From the NCBI GenBank assembly GCA_945860295.1, contig CAMAQH010000007.1:62001-126000 (forward strand): DNA of 64,000 bases, given 5' to 3'. A program made the translations under genes and the position numbers. Positions 16,180 to 25,993 of the stretch are shown here, one piece after another. Numbering within the stretch: the stretch's first letter is position 1; each line of letters begins with the position of its first letter. Source of the stretch: Prosthecobacter debontii. GTDB taxonomy: Bacteria > Verrucomicrobiota > Verrucomicrobiia > Verrucomicrobiales > Verrucomicrobiaceae. Under the pieces are notes generated by a model that saw only the letters and a list, made by a program, of their open reading frames with translations, searched no databases and was not told the DNA's origin.

Positions 16180-18483
16180 ATGGGACATGTAAAAAGCAGG
16201 CTTTCAAGAATAGGCATTCTCTTCGCCCTCGGTCTGTTGGGCTTGTGGCCAGCCACCCCGAGTTTCTCTCAACAAGTCTGTCTTCCTGCGCCTCGGTTAC
16301 TCACGGTGATGCCGATGGGTGGACAAGTTGGCACGAATGTTGAGGTCAGCATCACTGGCGAAAATATAGTAGAGGTCAGTGCTCTGCTTTTTTCGACACC
16401 CAAGATCACCGCAAAACCAGTCGTTGGTGCGGATGGAAAGTCCGTGGAGAATAAATTTCTTGTCACCATTTCGGCGGATGCACCAACCGGTGTGCATGAT
16501 GCGAGAGTGCTGTCGCGTCTGGGTATTTCGGCGGCGCGTGCTTTCTCAGTGGGCCGTCTGCCAGAGGTGAATCGCGGTTTGCCAAACAACTCGGTGGAAA
16601 CTGCCATGGCAATTAAACTGAACTCTGTTTGCAACGCGGTGACGACGAAGCGGCTAGTGGATTTCTATTCATTTGAAGCTGTGAAGGGTAAGCGCGTCGT
16701 CGTGGATTGCGCAGCGACAGGGATTGACTCAAAACTCACTTCAGTGGTGATTATCGCCGATGCTCAAGGACGTGATTTGCTGGTGAATCGCACGGGTGGA
16801 GCTCTCGATTTCACGCCGCCTGCGGATGGCACCTATCTGATCAAACTTCACAGCCTCACGTTCCAAGGCGGAGTTCAGCATTTTTACAGGTTGGCGTTGC
16901 AGGAGGTTGCGGGCAATGGCCCCGTGCCGCGCCAGCCAGCCACGGCGGCAGTGAGTTTCATGTCTTGGCCACCGGAAGGCTTGGCCACAACGGCGAAGGC
17001 GAATGAAACTGAGCCAAATAATCAGCCTGCGCAGGCACAGAAGATGTCGTTGCCATGCGATATTGCGGGCAGTTTTTTCCCAGCGGCTGATGTCGATACC
17101 TTTGAGTTCTCAGCAAAGAAGGGTGAGACCTGGTGGGTCGAAGTTGCTTCCGAGCGCCTCGGTCTGCCCACTGATCCGTTTGTTCTCGTGCAACGTGTCA
17201 CCAGGACAGGCGACAAGGAGACTCTCGCGGACGTGGCCGAGCTTTATGACATTCCAAGCCCGATGAAGGCTGGTATTTATGTCCCCGCCTCATCTTACGA
17301 TGGCCCGCCATATGATGCTGGATCCCCCGATGTTCTGGGTAAAGTTGAGGTCAAAGAGGACGGAATGTATCGCCTGCAACTGCGGGATTTGTTCGGTGGC
17401 ACACGCAGTGACGCGAGCAACGTCTATCGCCTCATTATTCGGCAGGCAGCCCCGGATTTTAAGCTCGTCGCCTGGGCTGCGCATATGCAACTGCGCCAAA
17501 ATGATTTCGGCACTATATCCAAGCCTATCGCCATGCGCGCGGGTGCAACGATGGCGTTTGAGGTGGTTGTCGTGCGCCGGGACGGTTTCGATGGTGACAT
17601 CGATCTGGTAATGGAAGGTCTGCCTCCGGGTGTGACTGCACGCGGTTTGAAGATCCCCGCCGGCAAGGCACAGGGCATGATTTTCATCACTGCTGCTGTG
17701 AATGCCAAGCCCGCGTTTGCGATCGCGAAAATGATTGGTCGTGCAACGATCAATGGTGCCAGTGTCACGCGTCCATGTCTTCTCGCCTCCATGGAATGGC
17801 CTGTGGAATACGCGCCGAGTGAATTCCCGACATCCCGTCTCGTGGCTGATGTGCCGATGTCCGTGAGTGACTCAGAGAAGTCTCCCGTTAGCATCGCAGC
17901 AAGCGAAGATAAAGTATGGGAGGCCAAAGCCGGAGAAACTCTAAAGATACCGCTCAAGCTCACATGGAGAAACGAGTTCAACGGCACTTCCGTTAAATTT
18001 AAGGCATACGGAACCTTCTTTGGAGGCATGAAGGAGATGGACGTGCCGATCAAAGCCGCCACATCCGAGGCAGTTCTTGATCTTGCTGCATTAAAGACTC
18101 CACCTGGTGATTACACATTCGCATTGAAGGGTATCGGCATCACCAAATATCACCCCAGCCAAGACACGGTTAAGATGGCTGACGAACAGCTCAAGAAAGC
18201 GGCACAGGAAGTCACAACCCTCACCGCTGCCGCAAAAAATCTTGCTGGTAAAGTCACCACTGCGCAAGCCGCAGAGAAGGCCGTAGCCGCCAACGCTGCG
18301 AAGATCGCCGCAGGGAAACAAAAGGTGGCTGAAGTCGCTATGGCCGACGCCACTAAACTCTTGAAGACCGTCACTGCTGCCGCCGCACCGAAGGACATCC
18401 TAGATATTCTCGTATCCGAGCCCATTCGGATTTCCGTCAAAGCCGCTCAAGTCGCCTCAGTAGTCGCAACCCCGAAGAAATAA
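16180..18483 (+). CDS. secreted PPC-domain protein, second of a tandem pair
   Basis: This is a paralogue of the preceding gene with the same domain order and long stretches of near identity (for example PRLLTV-PMGGQVGTNVEV and the ADVDT-EFSAKKGE-WWVEV segment). From the ATG at 16180, which has a GAAGG-like site just upstream, it has 767 residues and a signal peptide ending at SFSQ. The first in-frame ATG at 16138 would overlap the previous stop. The C-terminal helical insert is longer than in the paralogue (about residues 665-745). The stop TAA shares one base with the start of the WD40 gene, so the operon is tightly coupled. Confidence 0.8.
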   Translation: MGHVKSRLSRIGILFALGLLGLWPATPSFSQQVCLPAPRLLTVMPMGGQVGTNVEVSITGENIVEVSALLFSTPKITAKPVVGADGKSVENKFLVTISADAPTGVHDARVLSRLGISAARAFSVGRLPEVNRGLPNNSVETAMAIKLNSVCNAVTTKRLVDFYSFEAVKGKRVVVDCAATGIDSKLTSVVIIADAQGRDLLVNRTGGALDFTPPADGTYLIKLHSLTFQGGVQHFYRLALQEVAGNGPVPRQPATAAVSFMSWPPEGLATTAKANETEPNNQPAQAQKMSLPCDIAGSFFPAADVDTFEFSAKKGETWWVEVASERLGLPTDPFVLVQRVTRTGDKETLADVAELYDIPSPMKAGIYVPASSYDGPPYDAGSPDVLGKVEVKEDGMYRLQLRDLFGGTRSDASNVYRLIIRQAAPDFKLVAWAAHMQLRQNDFGTISKPIAMRAGATMAFEVVVVRRDGFDGDIDLVMEGLPPGVTARGLKIPAGKAQGMIFITAAVNAKPAFAIAKMIGRATINGASVTRPCLLASMEWPVEYAPSEFPTSRLVADVPMSVSDSEKSPVSIAASEDKVWEAKAGETLKIPLKLTWRNEFNGTSVKFKAYGTFFGGMKEMDVPIKAATSEAVLDLAALKTPPGDYTFALKGIGITKYHPSQDTVKMADEQLKKAAQEVTTLTAAAKNLAGKVTTAQAAEKAVAANAAKIAAGKQKVAEVAMADATKLLKTVTAAAAPKDILDILVSEPIRISVKAAQVASVVATPKK

Positions 18484-21400
18484 TGCTCACCGCCCGAACA
18501 CTTACCGCACGTTGCATCTTTGTAGCCTTGGCTTTGCCCGCGGCATCCATGATTCATGCCGCCGATCTCGATTTTTATCGGGATGTGTATCCATTCCTCA
18601 AAGCCAACTGCATCTCCTGTCATAACAAGACGACGACAAAGGCGGATCTTGACATGGAGACGCCGGAGATGATGAAAAAGGGCGGTGAAACAGGTGCGGG
18701 GGTCGTGCCGGGGAAGAGTGCGGAAAGTTTGATCGTGCAGGCTTCCTTGCACACAGAGGATTTGGAGATGCCGCCGAAGAATAACAAATCTGGCGCGGTG
18801 AATCTCACGCCAGCAGAGATCGCCATCCTTAAGGCATGGATTGATCAAGGCGCGAAAAGCTCGGTGCAGCAGGAGCGCCAGGTGGCATGGCAACCGCTGG
18901 CTCCAGGCGTGCATCCGATCTACAGCGTGGCGATGACCAAAGATGGCCGTCTCGCCGCGTGCGGACGGTCAAACCAGCTTTTTGTCTATGATCTGGCCAC
19001 GCGTCAGTTTGTGACGCAGATCGTCGATGAAGCACAAAAGACCGGCGTGGCGCATCGCGCTTTGGTTCAGTCGTTAGCCTTCAGTCCCGATGGCACAAGA
19101 CTGGCGAGCGGCAGTTATCGTGAGGTGAAGATCTGGCGGCAGGAGAAAGGTAAATCGACAACGCGTAAAGGCGACGCGGCACTCGGCGTGGTCGTGTCTG
19201 CACTCACGAGCGATGGCAAGCAGATCATTGCTGCCGATAAAGCAGGCGCGTTGCTCGTGATGGATGCCGTGAGTGGCAAAGTGACCAAAAAGATCGCCGA
19301 CGTGAACAAATCAGGCATCAAGCTCCTGAGTGTTTCGCCTGATGCATCCAAGGTGGCCGTGTATGGAGTCGATGCGGCACTCAGTGTGTGGAATTTGATC
19401 GATGCAAAAGTTCTCACCACAAAGACCGGGCCAGCAGGTCTTTACGCCACGGCATGGACGAATGATGGCAAGGCAATCGCCACTGCGGGCGAAGACAAAA
19501 TCGTGCGAGTGTGGACGATCCCCGCAGCAGGAAGTGCGGAGTTTGCAGCTCCAAAGGAACTCAAGGGCGCGGTGGGAACGATCAAGGTCATGGCGGCAGG
19601 CGCGACACCGGATCAACTCATCACCGCAGGTGAAGATAACAAACTGCGAGTTTGGAGCATCGCAGCGGCGAAAATCGTGCGCGAAATCCCCAACGTCGGC
19701 GCTCTCAACCTCGCCGTGTCACGCGACGGCAAGCAGATCGTCACAGGAGGTGCGGATGGTGCTGTGCGTGTTTGGGATGCTGAAAACGGCAAGCCAATCA
19801 CTGAACTGCGCGGCAGCGTGGCAACGACTCAGCAAATGGCGGCGTGGGATTGGATTGTTGCTGCGCAAGGATTAGAACAGGCCTTTCAAAAAACCGCAGT
19901 GACTCGTATCGAAGCACAAAACAAAGCGCTCGATGAACTGCTCAAGAAGGCCAACGAAGCCATCGTCGCGATGAAGAAAGTGCTGCCTGAGAAGCAGAAG
20001 GCCGTGAAGCCTGCGCAAGATGCAAAAGCGGCTGCGCAGAAGGTTGTGGATGATGTGGTGGTGCTGATTGCCAAGGCAGCGGATTTGCAGAAGCAACACA
20101 AGCAAGCGCGCGAAAAGCTCGCGGCAACTTCAGCAGCAGAGACGGTCGCAGTGGCCGCTCAATCCACGGCGGAGACAAACGTCAAAACTGCCGAAGCCGA
20201 AGTTAAACGCATCACCGATGCCAAGACAGCAGGCGGCAAAGACCTCGATGAACCGCTCAAGAAGGCCAACGAGAAACTCGCCTCGATAAATAAGGCTTTG
20301 CAGACGAAGCAACTGGCCGTCAAAGCCGCGCAAGATGCGGAAGCTGCCGCGCAGAAGTTGGTTGCGGATGTGACGGCCTTGATAGCGAAGGAGTCCGCCG
20401 GGAAACCGGATGGGGCATTGGAAAAACAACTCAAAGACGCTCAGGAAAAACTGGGTCCAGTCACGATGACCGAGAACTCCGCTCTCGCCGCCGTTTCCGC
20501 AGCGCAAAGCAACGTGAAGGATGCGGAAGACGATTTAAAGCGCATCACCATGAGCAAGGAAAAGAACGGCGAAGCCCTCGCCGCTGCTAATGCGGCCATT
20601 GCAGCTGCCAAGAAGGCTCAGGATAAGGCCGCGGCGGATCTCGCGGCTGCCAAACTGGCGTTGACGAAGAGTAGCCTGAAACCGCTGGCCGTCGCTTTCT
20701 CCACCGATGCGCAGCGTGTCGCCGCCACCTTTAGCGATGGCACGCTCAACGTCTGGGCGATCGCCTCAGGCATTCCCGTTGAGCAAGTCACGGGTTCTGG
20801 ATCTACGGCTGCATCTTTGATCCACAGCGCCAATGGCACCTTCTTCGCCAGCAATGCCGACAGCTCCACTTCGACCACTAGCGCGGCATCCCGCTGGGTT
20901 CTTGAGCGCGTGCTTGGTGGCGACAAAGACCGCGCCATTTTCGCCGACCGCGTGAATGCCGTGCACTTCAGTCCTGATGGCAAAATCCTCGTCACAGGCG
21001 GTGGCGAGCCTTCACGCTCTGGCGACATCAGCCTGTTCGATGTTACCACAGGCAAGGTCATCAGCACCTGGAAAGAGCGCCACGACGACGTGGTGCTCAG
21101 CCTTGATTTCTCACCCAATGGCAAGCTCCTCGCCTCCGGTTCCTCCGACAAAATTGCGCGTGTCACTGACATCGCCACCGGCAAACAGACCAACCTTTTT
21201 GAAGGCCACACGCATTACGTCACCAGCGTGGCCTTCCGCGCCGATGGTCGCGTTCTTGCCACCGCCGGAGCCGATGGCATCGTGTGTGCCTGGGACATGA
21301 TCATGGGTGAGCGAAAGAAGAAAATCGAAGGCTGGACCAAGGAGGTGACTTCATTGCAGTTCATCGGTGCCACCAATCAAATCGTCACCTCCGCTGGCGA

Positions 21401-21590
21401 CAATCTCGTGCGCATCATCAACGACGACGGCATCGAAGTCCGCGCCCTTTCCAAGCTGCCCGACTTCATGCAATCCGCCGCCAGCACCCCCAACGGCAGC
21501 ACCATCATCGGCGGCGGCGAAGACAGCATCCTCCGCGTCTGGGACGGCAAGAATGCCAAAGAGGTCGCGGTGTTTGGAGGGAAGCATTAG
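18483..21590 (+). CDS. secreted cytochrome c-like / WD40 / coiled-coil protein
   Basis: The 1035-residue protein has a signal peptide ending near IHAA, then a planctomycete-type cytochrome domain with C43-IS-C46-H47 and the distal LEMPPKNN Met region. Six WD40 repeats occupy about residues 140-460 (blades such as SLAFSPDGTRLASGSYREVK and GEDNKLRVWSIA). A coiled coil of about 250 residues (475-725) made of two tandem copies of a roughly 105-residue unit interrupts them. A second WD40 set fills 730-1030 (SPNGKLLASGSSDKIARVTD, ADGRVLATAGADGIVCAWDM). It should be an electron-transfer-capable scaffold outside the cytoplasm. Gene order ties it to the PPC and DUF1501 proteins. Confidence 0.85.
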   Translation: MLTARTLTARCIFVALALPAASMIHAADLDFYRDVYPFLKANCISCHNKTTTKADLDMETPEMMKKGGETGAGVVPGKSAESLIVQASLHTEDLEMPPKNNKSGAVNLTPAEIAILKAWIDQGAKSSVQQERQVAWQPLAPGVHPIYSVAMTKDGRLAACGRSNQLFVYDLATRQFVTQIVDEAQKTGVAHRALVQSLAFSPDGTRLASGSYREVKIWRQEKGKSTTRKGDAALGVVVSALTSDGKQIIAADKAGALLVMDAVSGKVTKKIADVNKSGIKLLSVSPDASKVAVYGVDAALSVWNLIDAKVLTTKTGPAGLYATAWTNDGKAIATAGEDKIVRVWTIPAAGSAEFAAPKELKGAVGTIKVMAAGATPDQLITAGEDNKLRVWSIAAAKIVREIPNVGALNLAVSRDGKQIVTGGADGAVRVWDAENGKPITELRGSVATTQQMAAWDWIVAAQGLEQAFQKTAVTRIEAQNKALDELLKKANEAIVAMKKVLPEKQKAVKPAQDAKAAAQKVVDDVVVLIAKAADLQKQHKQAREKLAATSAAETVAVAAQSTAETNVKTAEAEVKRITDAKTAGGKDLDEPLKKANEKLASINKALQTKQLAVKAAQDAEAAAQKLVADVTALIAKESAGKPDGALEKQLKDAQEKLGPVTMTENSALAAVSAAQSNVKDAEDDLKRITMSKEKNGEALAAANAAIAAAKKAQDKAAADLAAAKLALTKSSLKPLAVAFSTDAQRVAATFSDGTLNVWAIASGIPVEQVTGSGSTAASLIHSANGTFFASNADSSTSTTSAASRWVLERVLGGDKDRAIFADRVNAVHFSPDGKILVTGGGEPSRSGDISLFDVTTGKVISTWKERHDDVVLSLDFSPNGKLLASGSSDKIARVTDIATGKQTNLFEGHTHYVTSVAFRADGRVLATAGADGIVCAWDMIMGERKKKIEGWTKEVTSLQFIGATNQIVTSAGDNLVRIINDDGIEVRALSKLPDFMQSAASTPNGSTIIGGGEDSILRVWDGKNAKEVAVFGGKH

Positions 21591-21695
21591 ATTGGCCGAG
21601 TGAGATGGAATCTGGTGCGGCTGTGCTCCTCGATAAACAAGACTGCCGGCCCCCGTAGTCCTCCGCGCTTGTCTTCCCTCATTCAGCCACCCTCC

Positions 21696-23093
21696 ATGAT
21701 TCGCTGCGCCGGTCCGATGTCGCGGCGTGGGTTCATGGACTTCGGGTTGGCGGGGCTGGCGACGCTGAGTTGGCCGGGCTTGATGAAGCTGCGCGCGGAG
21801 AATGCGCTGAAGCCGAGGAGCGAGCGCACGGCGGTGATCATGGTGTTTCTGCCGGGCGGACAGTCGCACATCGACACCTATGATCCGAAGTCGGACGCGA
21901 GCAGTGAGTATCGCGGGCCGTTCAAGACGATCTCCACGAAGGTGCCGGGCACGCACTTCACGGAGTTGATGCCGATGCAGGCAAAGATCGCGGACAAGTT
22001 CACGGTGTTGCGCTCGATGAATCAAACGGCGGGCGGGCATCCGGCGGGTACCTTGCAAATGCTCTCGGGCGATCCCGACACACGCGACAAGCCGGCGCCG
22101 CGACTGCCGGACTGGATGTCGGTGGCGCATTACTTGCGCTCCAAAGATCCGCAGCGCCCGCAGACCTTGCCAAACTATGTCAGCGTGAATCCGATCAATG
22201 CGTCTTACTGCGGACCGGCGTATCTGGGCGAGTCCTATGCGCCGTTCTCGGTGAGCGATGATCCGAATCGTCCGAACTTTGAGGTGCCTAATATCGGCTT
22301 GTCGGATGAGGCGGAGACGCGGCGGCTGAGCGACCGCGTCGCTTTGCGTCGGAGCCTCGACAAGATGGAGCGTGCGTTTGATCGCGAGGGCGAACTCGGT
22401 GCGCTCGATCAGTTTGAGTCGCAGGCGATGTCGCTGCTCACGAGTCCGCAGACACGCGATGCCTTTGATCTTAGCAAAGAGGATGCGCGGACACGAGATC
22501 GTTACGGGCGCAATCGCTGGGGGCAGCAGTTGCTACTGGCGCGTCGTCTGGTGGAGTCGGGCGTGGAGATCATCACCAGCAGCTTGCATGGTCCTCTGTG
22601 CGGTCGCACTCAGGTTTGGGACGATCATGCGGTGGATCATCACATCTTTGAGGCGCTGCGCTTCCGCATGGGAAACTACGATCAGGCGGTGTCCGCGCTG
22701 ATCGAGGATATTTATGCGCGTGGTCTCGACAAGCGCGTGCTCGTGGTCGTCACGGGTGAGTTTGGGCGCACACCGAAGATTACCTTTGATCGCAGCACGG
22801 GTGCAGGAGATGCCAGCGGACCTGCGGGCACGTTGCAACCGGGTCGCGACCACTGGCCGCGCGCTTTTTCAAACATCTGGGCAGGCGGCGGCATCCAGAC
22901 AGGTGCGGTCATCGGTGCCACGGATAAACGCGGCGAGGACGTGATCGAGCGGCCCTGCAGTGCGGGGGATTTCCTCGCGACGATCTATCACCATCTCGGA
23001 ATCGACGCCCCAAAGGTCACGATCAAGGATTTCAATGGCCGCCCGACGCCGATCGTCGATCACGGCAGGCCTATTCCTGAGTTGATGGCATGA
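21696..23093 (+). CDS. Tat-exported DUF1501 protein, first of a tandem pair
   Basis: The ATG at 21696 gives MIRCAGPMSRRGFMDFGLAG, with a twin-arginine motif; the frame is open further upstream, but that extension has no signal character. The 465-residue protein belongs to DUF1501, a family with an alkaline phosphatase/sulfatase-like fold. Marks are VIMVFLPGGQSHIDTYDPK, LRSMNQTAGGHPAGTLQM, RYGRNRWGQQLLLARRLVES, VVVTGEFGRTPK and GRDHWPRAFSNIWAGGGI. Catalytic activity of the family is unproven. It follows the WD40 protein by about 105 bases and is about four-fifths identical by eye to the next gene. Confidence 0.87.
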   Translation: MIRCAGPMSRRGFMDFGLAGLATLSWPGLMKLRAENALKPRSERTAVIMVFLPGGQSHIDTYDPKSDASSEYRGPFKTISTKVPGTHFTELMPMQAKIADKFTVLRSMNQTAGGHPAGTLQMLSGDPDTRDKPAPRLPDWMSVAHYLRSKDPQRPQTLPNYVSVNPINASYCGPAYLGESYAPFSVSDDPNRPNFEVPNIGLSDEAETRRLSDRVALRRSLDKMERAFDREGELGALDQFESQAMSLLTSPQTRDAFDLSKEDARTRDRYGRNRWGQQLLLARRLVESGVEIITSSLHGPLCGRTQVWDDHAVDHHIFEALRFRMGNYDQAVSALIEDIYARGLDKRVLVVVTGEFGRTPKITFDRSTGAGDASGPAGTLQPGRDHWPRAFSNIWAGGGIQTGAVIGATDKRGEDVIERPCSAGDFLATIYHHLGIDAPKVTIKDFNGRPTPIVDHGRPIPELMA

Positions 23094-23150
23094 GTTTCGA
23101 TGCGGCTTTGCCCGATAAATTAAGGCATCGCCGAGCGTAGGTTTCAGAGC

Positions 23151-24572
23151 ATGTCCTCCATCATTCATCCTCCTTCTCTTGCTCGTTGCACTGGTCCTAT
23201 CTCGCGGCGGGGATTCATGCAGGTCGGATTGACGGGGTTTGCCTCATTGAGCTGGCCGGGGTTGCTGAAGTTGCGCGCTGAGAATGCGCTCAAACCGAAG
23301 AGCGAGCGGACGGCGGTGATCATGGTGTTTTTACCGGGCGGGCAGTCACACATCGACACCTATGATCCGAAGCCGGACATCGGCAGTGAGTATCGTGGCC
23401 CATTCAAGACGATCGCCACCAAGGTGCCGGGCACACGCTTCACGGAATTGCTGCCGATGAATGCCAAGATCGCCGACAAGTTCACCGTGCTGCGCTCAAT
23501 GAACCAAGCAGCAGGCGGGCACCCCGCTGGCACCATGCAGATGCTCTCGGGTGATTCCGACACGCGTGATAAACCGAAAGTTAAACTACCGGATTGGATG
23601 TCAGTGGCCAATTATCTGCGCTCTAAAGACGGGAAGCGCACCAACCCGCTGCCGAACTATGTCGGGGTGAGTCCACCCAGCGAATACAATGGCCCGGCCT
23701 ATCTTGGTGATGCGTATTCGCCCTTCTCCGTCACGGATGATCCGAATCGCCCTAACTTTGAAGTGCCAAACACGGGTCTCTCTGATGCGTCGGAGTCGAA
23801 GCGTTTGAGTGATCGTGTCGCGCTCCGCAAGAGCCTGGACAAAATGGAGCGCGCCTTTGACCGTGAGGGTGAACTCGGTGCGCTCGATGAATTTGAATCT
23901 CAGGCGATGACGCTACTCACGAACCCGAAGACACGCGATGCCTTTGATCTTAGCAAAGAGGAAGCTCACACGCGGGACCGCTACGGTCGCAATCGCTGGG
24001 GCCAGCAGCTGCTGCTCGCGCGTCGTCTCGTCGAATCAGGTGTGGAAATCGTCACCACTCAGTTGAGCGGGCCGCTCTGTGGACGCGTTAACAATTGGGA
24101 CGACCATGCGGTGAATCAGCATCAGTTCGAGGCCCTGCGTTTCCGCATGCCAAATTACGACCGAGCCGTCTCAGCGCTCATTGAGGACGTTTACGCTCGT
24201 GGCTTGGGCAAGCGCGTGCTGGTTGTTGTCACGGGTGAGTTTGGCCGCACGCCGAAGATTAGTTTTGATCGTAGCACGGGTGCTGGCGATGCCAGTGGCC
24301 CTGCGGGTACGCTCCAGCCGGGTCGTGATCACTGGCCGCGTGCATTCACCAATATCTGGGCCGGTGGCGGCATCCAGACTGGCGGCATCATCGGAGCCAG
24401 CGACAAGCGCGGTGAAGACGTCATCGAGCGCCCATGCGGCCCAGGCGACTTCCTAGCGACGATTTATCATCACCTCGGCATCGATGGCACCAAAGTTTTC
24501 ATCAAGGACTTCAACGGACGCCCCACACCCATCGTCGATCATGGCAAGCCAATCCCCGAGCTGATCACGTGA
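23151..24572 (+). CDS. Tat-exported DUF1501 protein, second of a tandem pair
   Basis: This 473-residue paralogue of the preceding gene starts MSSIIHPPSLARCTGPISRR with the twin-arginine motif in ISRRGFMQVGLTG. All the segments listed for the first copy recur, for example FLPGGQSHIDTYDPKPD, MNQAAGGHPAGTMQMLSG and VVVTGEFGRTPKISFDRSTG. Differences cluster around residues 155-185 and in the segment TTQLSGPLCGRVNNWDDHAV, which may affect substrate choice. The gap to the first copy is only 57 bases. The pair looks like a local tandem duplication with divergence. Confidence 0.87.
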   Translation: MSSIIHPPSLARCTGPISRRGFMQVGLTGFASLSWPGLLKLRAENALKPKSERTAVIMVFLPGGQSHIDTYDPKPDIGSEYRGPFKTIATKVPGTRFTELLPMNAKIADKFTVLRSMNQAAGGHPAGTMQMLSGDSDTRDKPKVKLPDWMSVANYLRSKDGKRTNPLPNYVGVSPPSEYNGPAYLGDAYSPFSVTDDPNRPNFEVPNTGLSDASESKRLSDRVALRKSLDKMERAFDREGELGALDEFESQAMTLLTNPKTRDAFDLSKEEAHTRDRYGRNRWGQQLLLARRLVESGVEIVTTQLSGPLCGRVNNWDDHAVNQHQFEALRFRMPNYDRAVSALIEDVYARGLGKRVLVVVTGEFGRTPKISFDRSTGAGDASGPAGTLQPGRDHWPRAFTNIWAGGGIQTGGIIGASDKRGEDVIERPCGPGDFLATIYHHLGIDGTKVFIKDFNGRPTPIVDHGKPIPELIT

Positions 24573-24604
24573 TGGGTTGTCCTGCTTGAGTGCGTAGAAG
24601 AGCC

Positions 24605-25978
24605 ATGCAAATCCATCCGGCTCTTCCTCTCCTCGCGCTGTTGGCCTTTTTCTCTCTGGCTCACGCGCAGGTCATCGACGGCCAGTTCCCGGTCGCATCC
24701 AATCTTAAGGCGGGCGTCGCGAAGATCGACATCACGCCGACGGATACCACAGCCATCAAGATCGTGGGCCATGTGCGGCAGGTCTCCAGCGTCCGCGATC
24801 CGCTGCGCGCGGGTGTTTTGATCCTTGATGATGGCGAAACGAAGGCGGCCATCGTGACCATGGACACCATCGGCGCATGGGAGGACATGGTGAAGCTCGC
24901 ACGGCAGAACATCGAACAGGAAACCGGCGTGCCTGCGGCGAACATCATGGTCTGCGCCTCGCACAATCACTCGGGGCCGGGTTATGTGGAGAATCTGCGC
25001 TGGGCATCGGAATTGATCAAAAAACTCACGGCAGCAGCCAAGGAAGCGGCAGGTAACATGCGCACTGTGAACATTGGCTACGGCGAAGATCACATCGGCT
25101 TTGGCATCAACCGCCGCAAGACCATTGATGGCCGTGCCGTCGTGCGTTTGAACTCCGAAGGTCTTAATGATCCACGCGTGAAAGTGCTGCGCTTCGATGA
25201 CGGCAAGTCGCTCACGCCCGTGGCGGTCATCATGCATGCGGTGTGTCATCCGTGCTTCTTCACTTGGGGCGACAAAGGCTCGCAGCCCTATCCCAAAGGT
25301 TATCCCAAGATGACGGCGGACTTCCCCGGCGAGGCGCAGACCTTTGTCGAGAGTGTCTATGATCAAAAGACGAGCGTGATGTTCATGCAAGGCTGCGCAG
25401 GCGACATCCGGCCGAATTTGCCGGGCTATCCGTATCGCTGTGCCGATGAGGCCGACATCCAGTGGGCTGGCCGTGATCTCGGCGGCGCGGTGGCTCGTGC
25501 TGCGGCGTTGAGCGTGACGCGTGAGCAGTTGCGGAAACGCGCATCGTTTTATCAGATCCGTGTGGCGAGTGAAGTGGTTGATCTGCCCGGCAAAGAAGGC
25601 CCGGTGCCCTCGGAGTTGATGGCCATGAAAGTTGGCCCGTTCCTCTTTCTGACAATTCCAGGCGAGCCGATGGTCGAATACAGCTTCAAACTGGAAAAGG
25701 CCATCGCGGATCGTGCGACGCCGATCATCGTTGGTTATTCAAACGGCAACATTGGTTACATCGCCACCGAGGATGCCTACAAGGTCGGTGGCTATGAACC
25801 GAACATGTCCAAGCTCAAACCCGAGGCCGAGGCGATCATCTTGAAGCAGCTCGGCGTGCTCGCAGATCGCGTGGTCGGCGATGTGTTTGAGTCGTTTTCA
25901 AAACATCCTAAAGACTTGGTGAAGCGCGCTGCGGAGGAGAAAACCCGGCTGCAATCTGTGCCAACCGTGAAGCCTTAG
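24605..25978 (+). CDS. secreted neutral ceramidase-like hydrolase
   Basis: This 457-residue exported protein (signal MQIHPALPLLALLAFFSLAHA) is related to the N-terminal catalytic domain of neutral/alkaline non-lysosomal ceramidases. It keeps AGVAKIDITPTD at the start, CASHNHSGPGYV (family ATHTHSGPG) and VIMHAVCHPCFFT, which supply the zinc histidines, and FMQGCAGDIRPNLPG. The C-terminal immunoglobulin-like domain of true ceramidases is absent, so the substrate may be another amide or ester. An alternative GTG start at 24590 adds RRR to the signal peptide. It precedes an MFS transporter by 15 bases and may supply its substrate. Confidence 0.82.
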   Translation: MQIHPALPLLALLAFFSLAHAQVIDGQFPVASNLKAGVAKIDITPTDTTAIKIVGHVRQVSSVRDPLRAGVLILDDGETKAAIVTMDTIGAWEDMVKLARQNIEQETGVPAANIMVCASHNHSGPGYVENLRWASELIKKLTAAAKEAAGNMRTVNIGYGEDHIGFGINRRKTIDGRAVVRLNSEGLNDPRVKVLRFDDGKSLTPVAVIMHAVCHPCFFTWGDKGSQPYPKGYPKMTADFPGEAQTFVESVYDQKTSVMFMQGCAGDIRPNLPGYPYRCADEADIQWAGRDLGGAVARAAALSVTREQLRKRASFYQIRVASEVVDLPGKEGPVPSELMAMKVGPFLFLTIPGEPMVEYSFKLEKAIADRATPIIVGYSNGNIGYIATEDAYKVGGYEPNMSKLKPEAEAIILKQLGVLADRVVGDVFESFSKHPKDLVKRAAEEKTRLQSVPTVKP

Positions 25979-25993
25979 CCTGGATCTCTGCGC

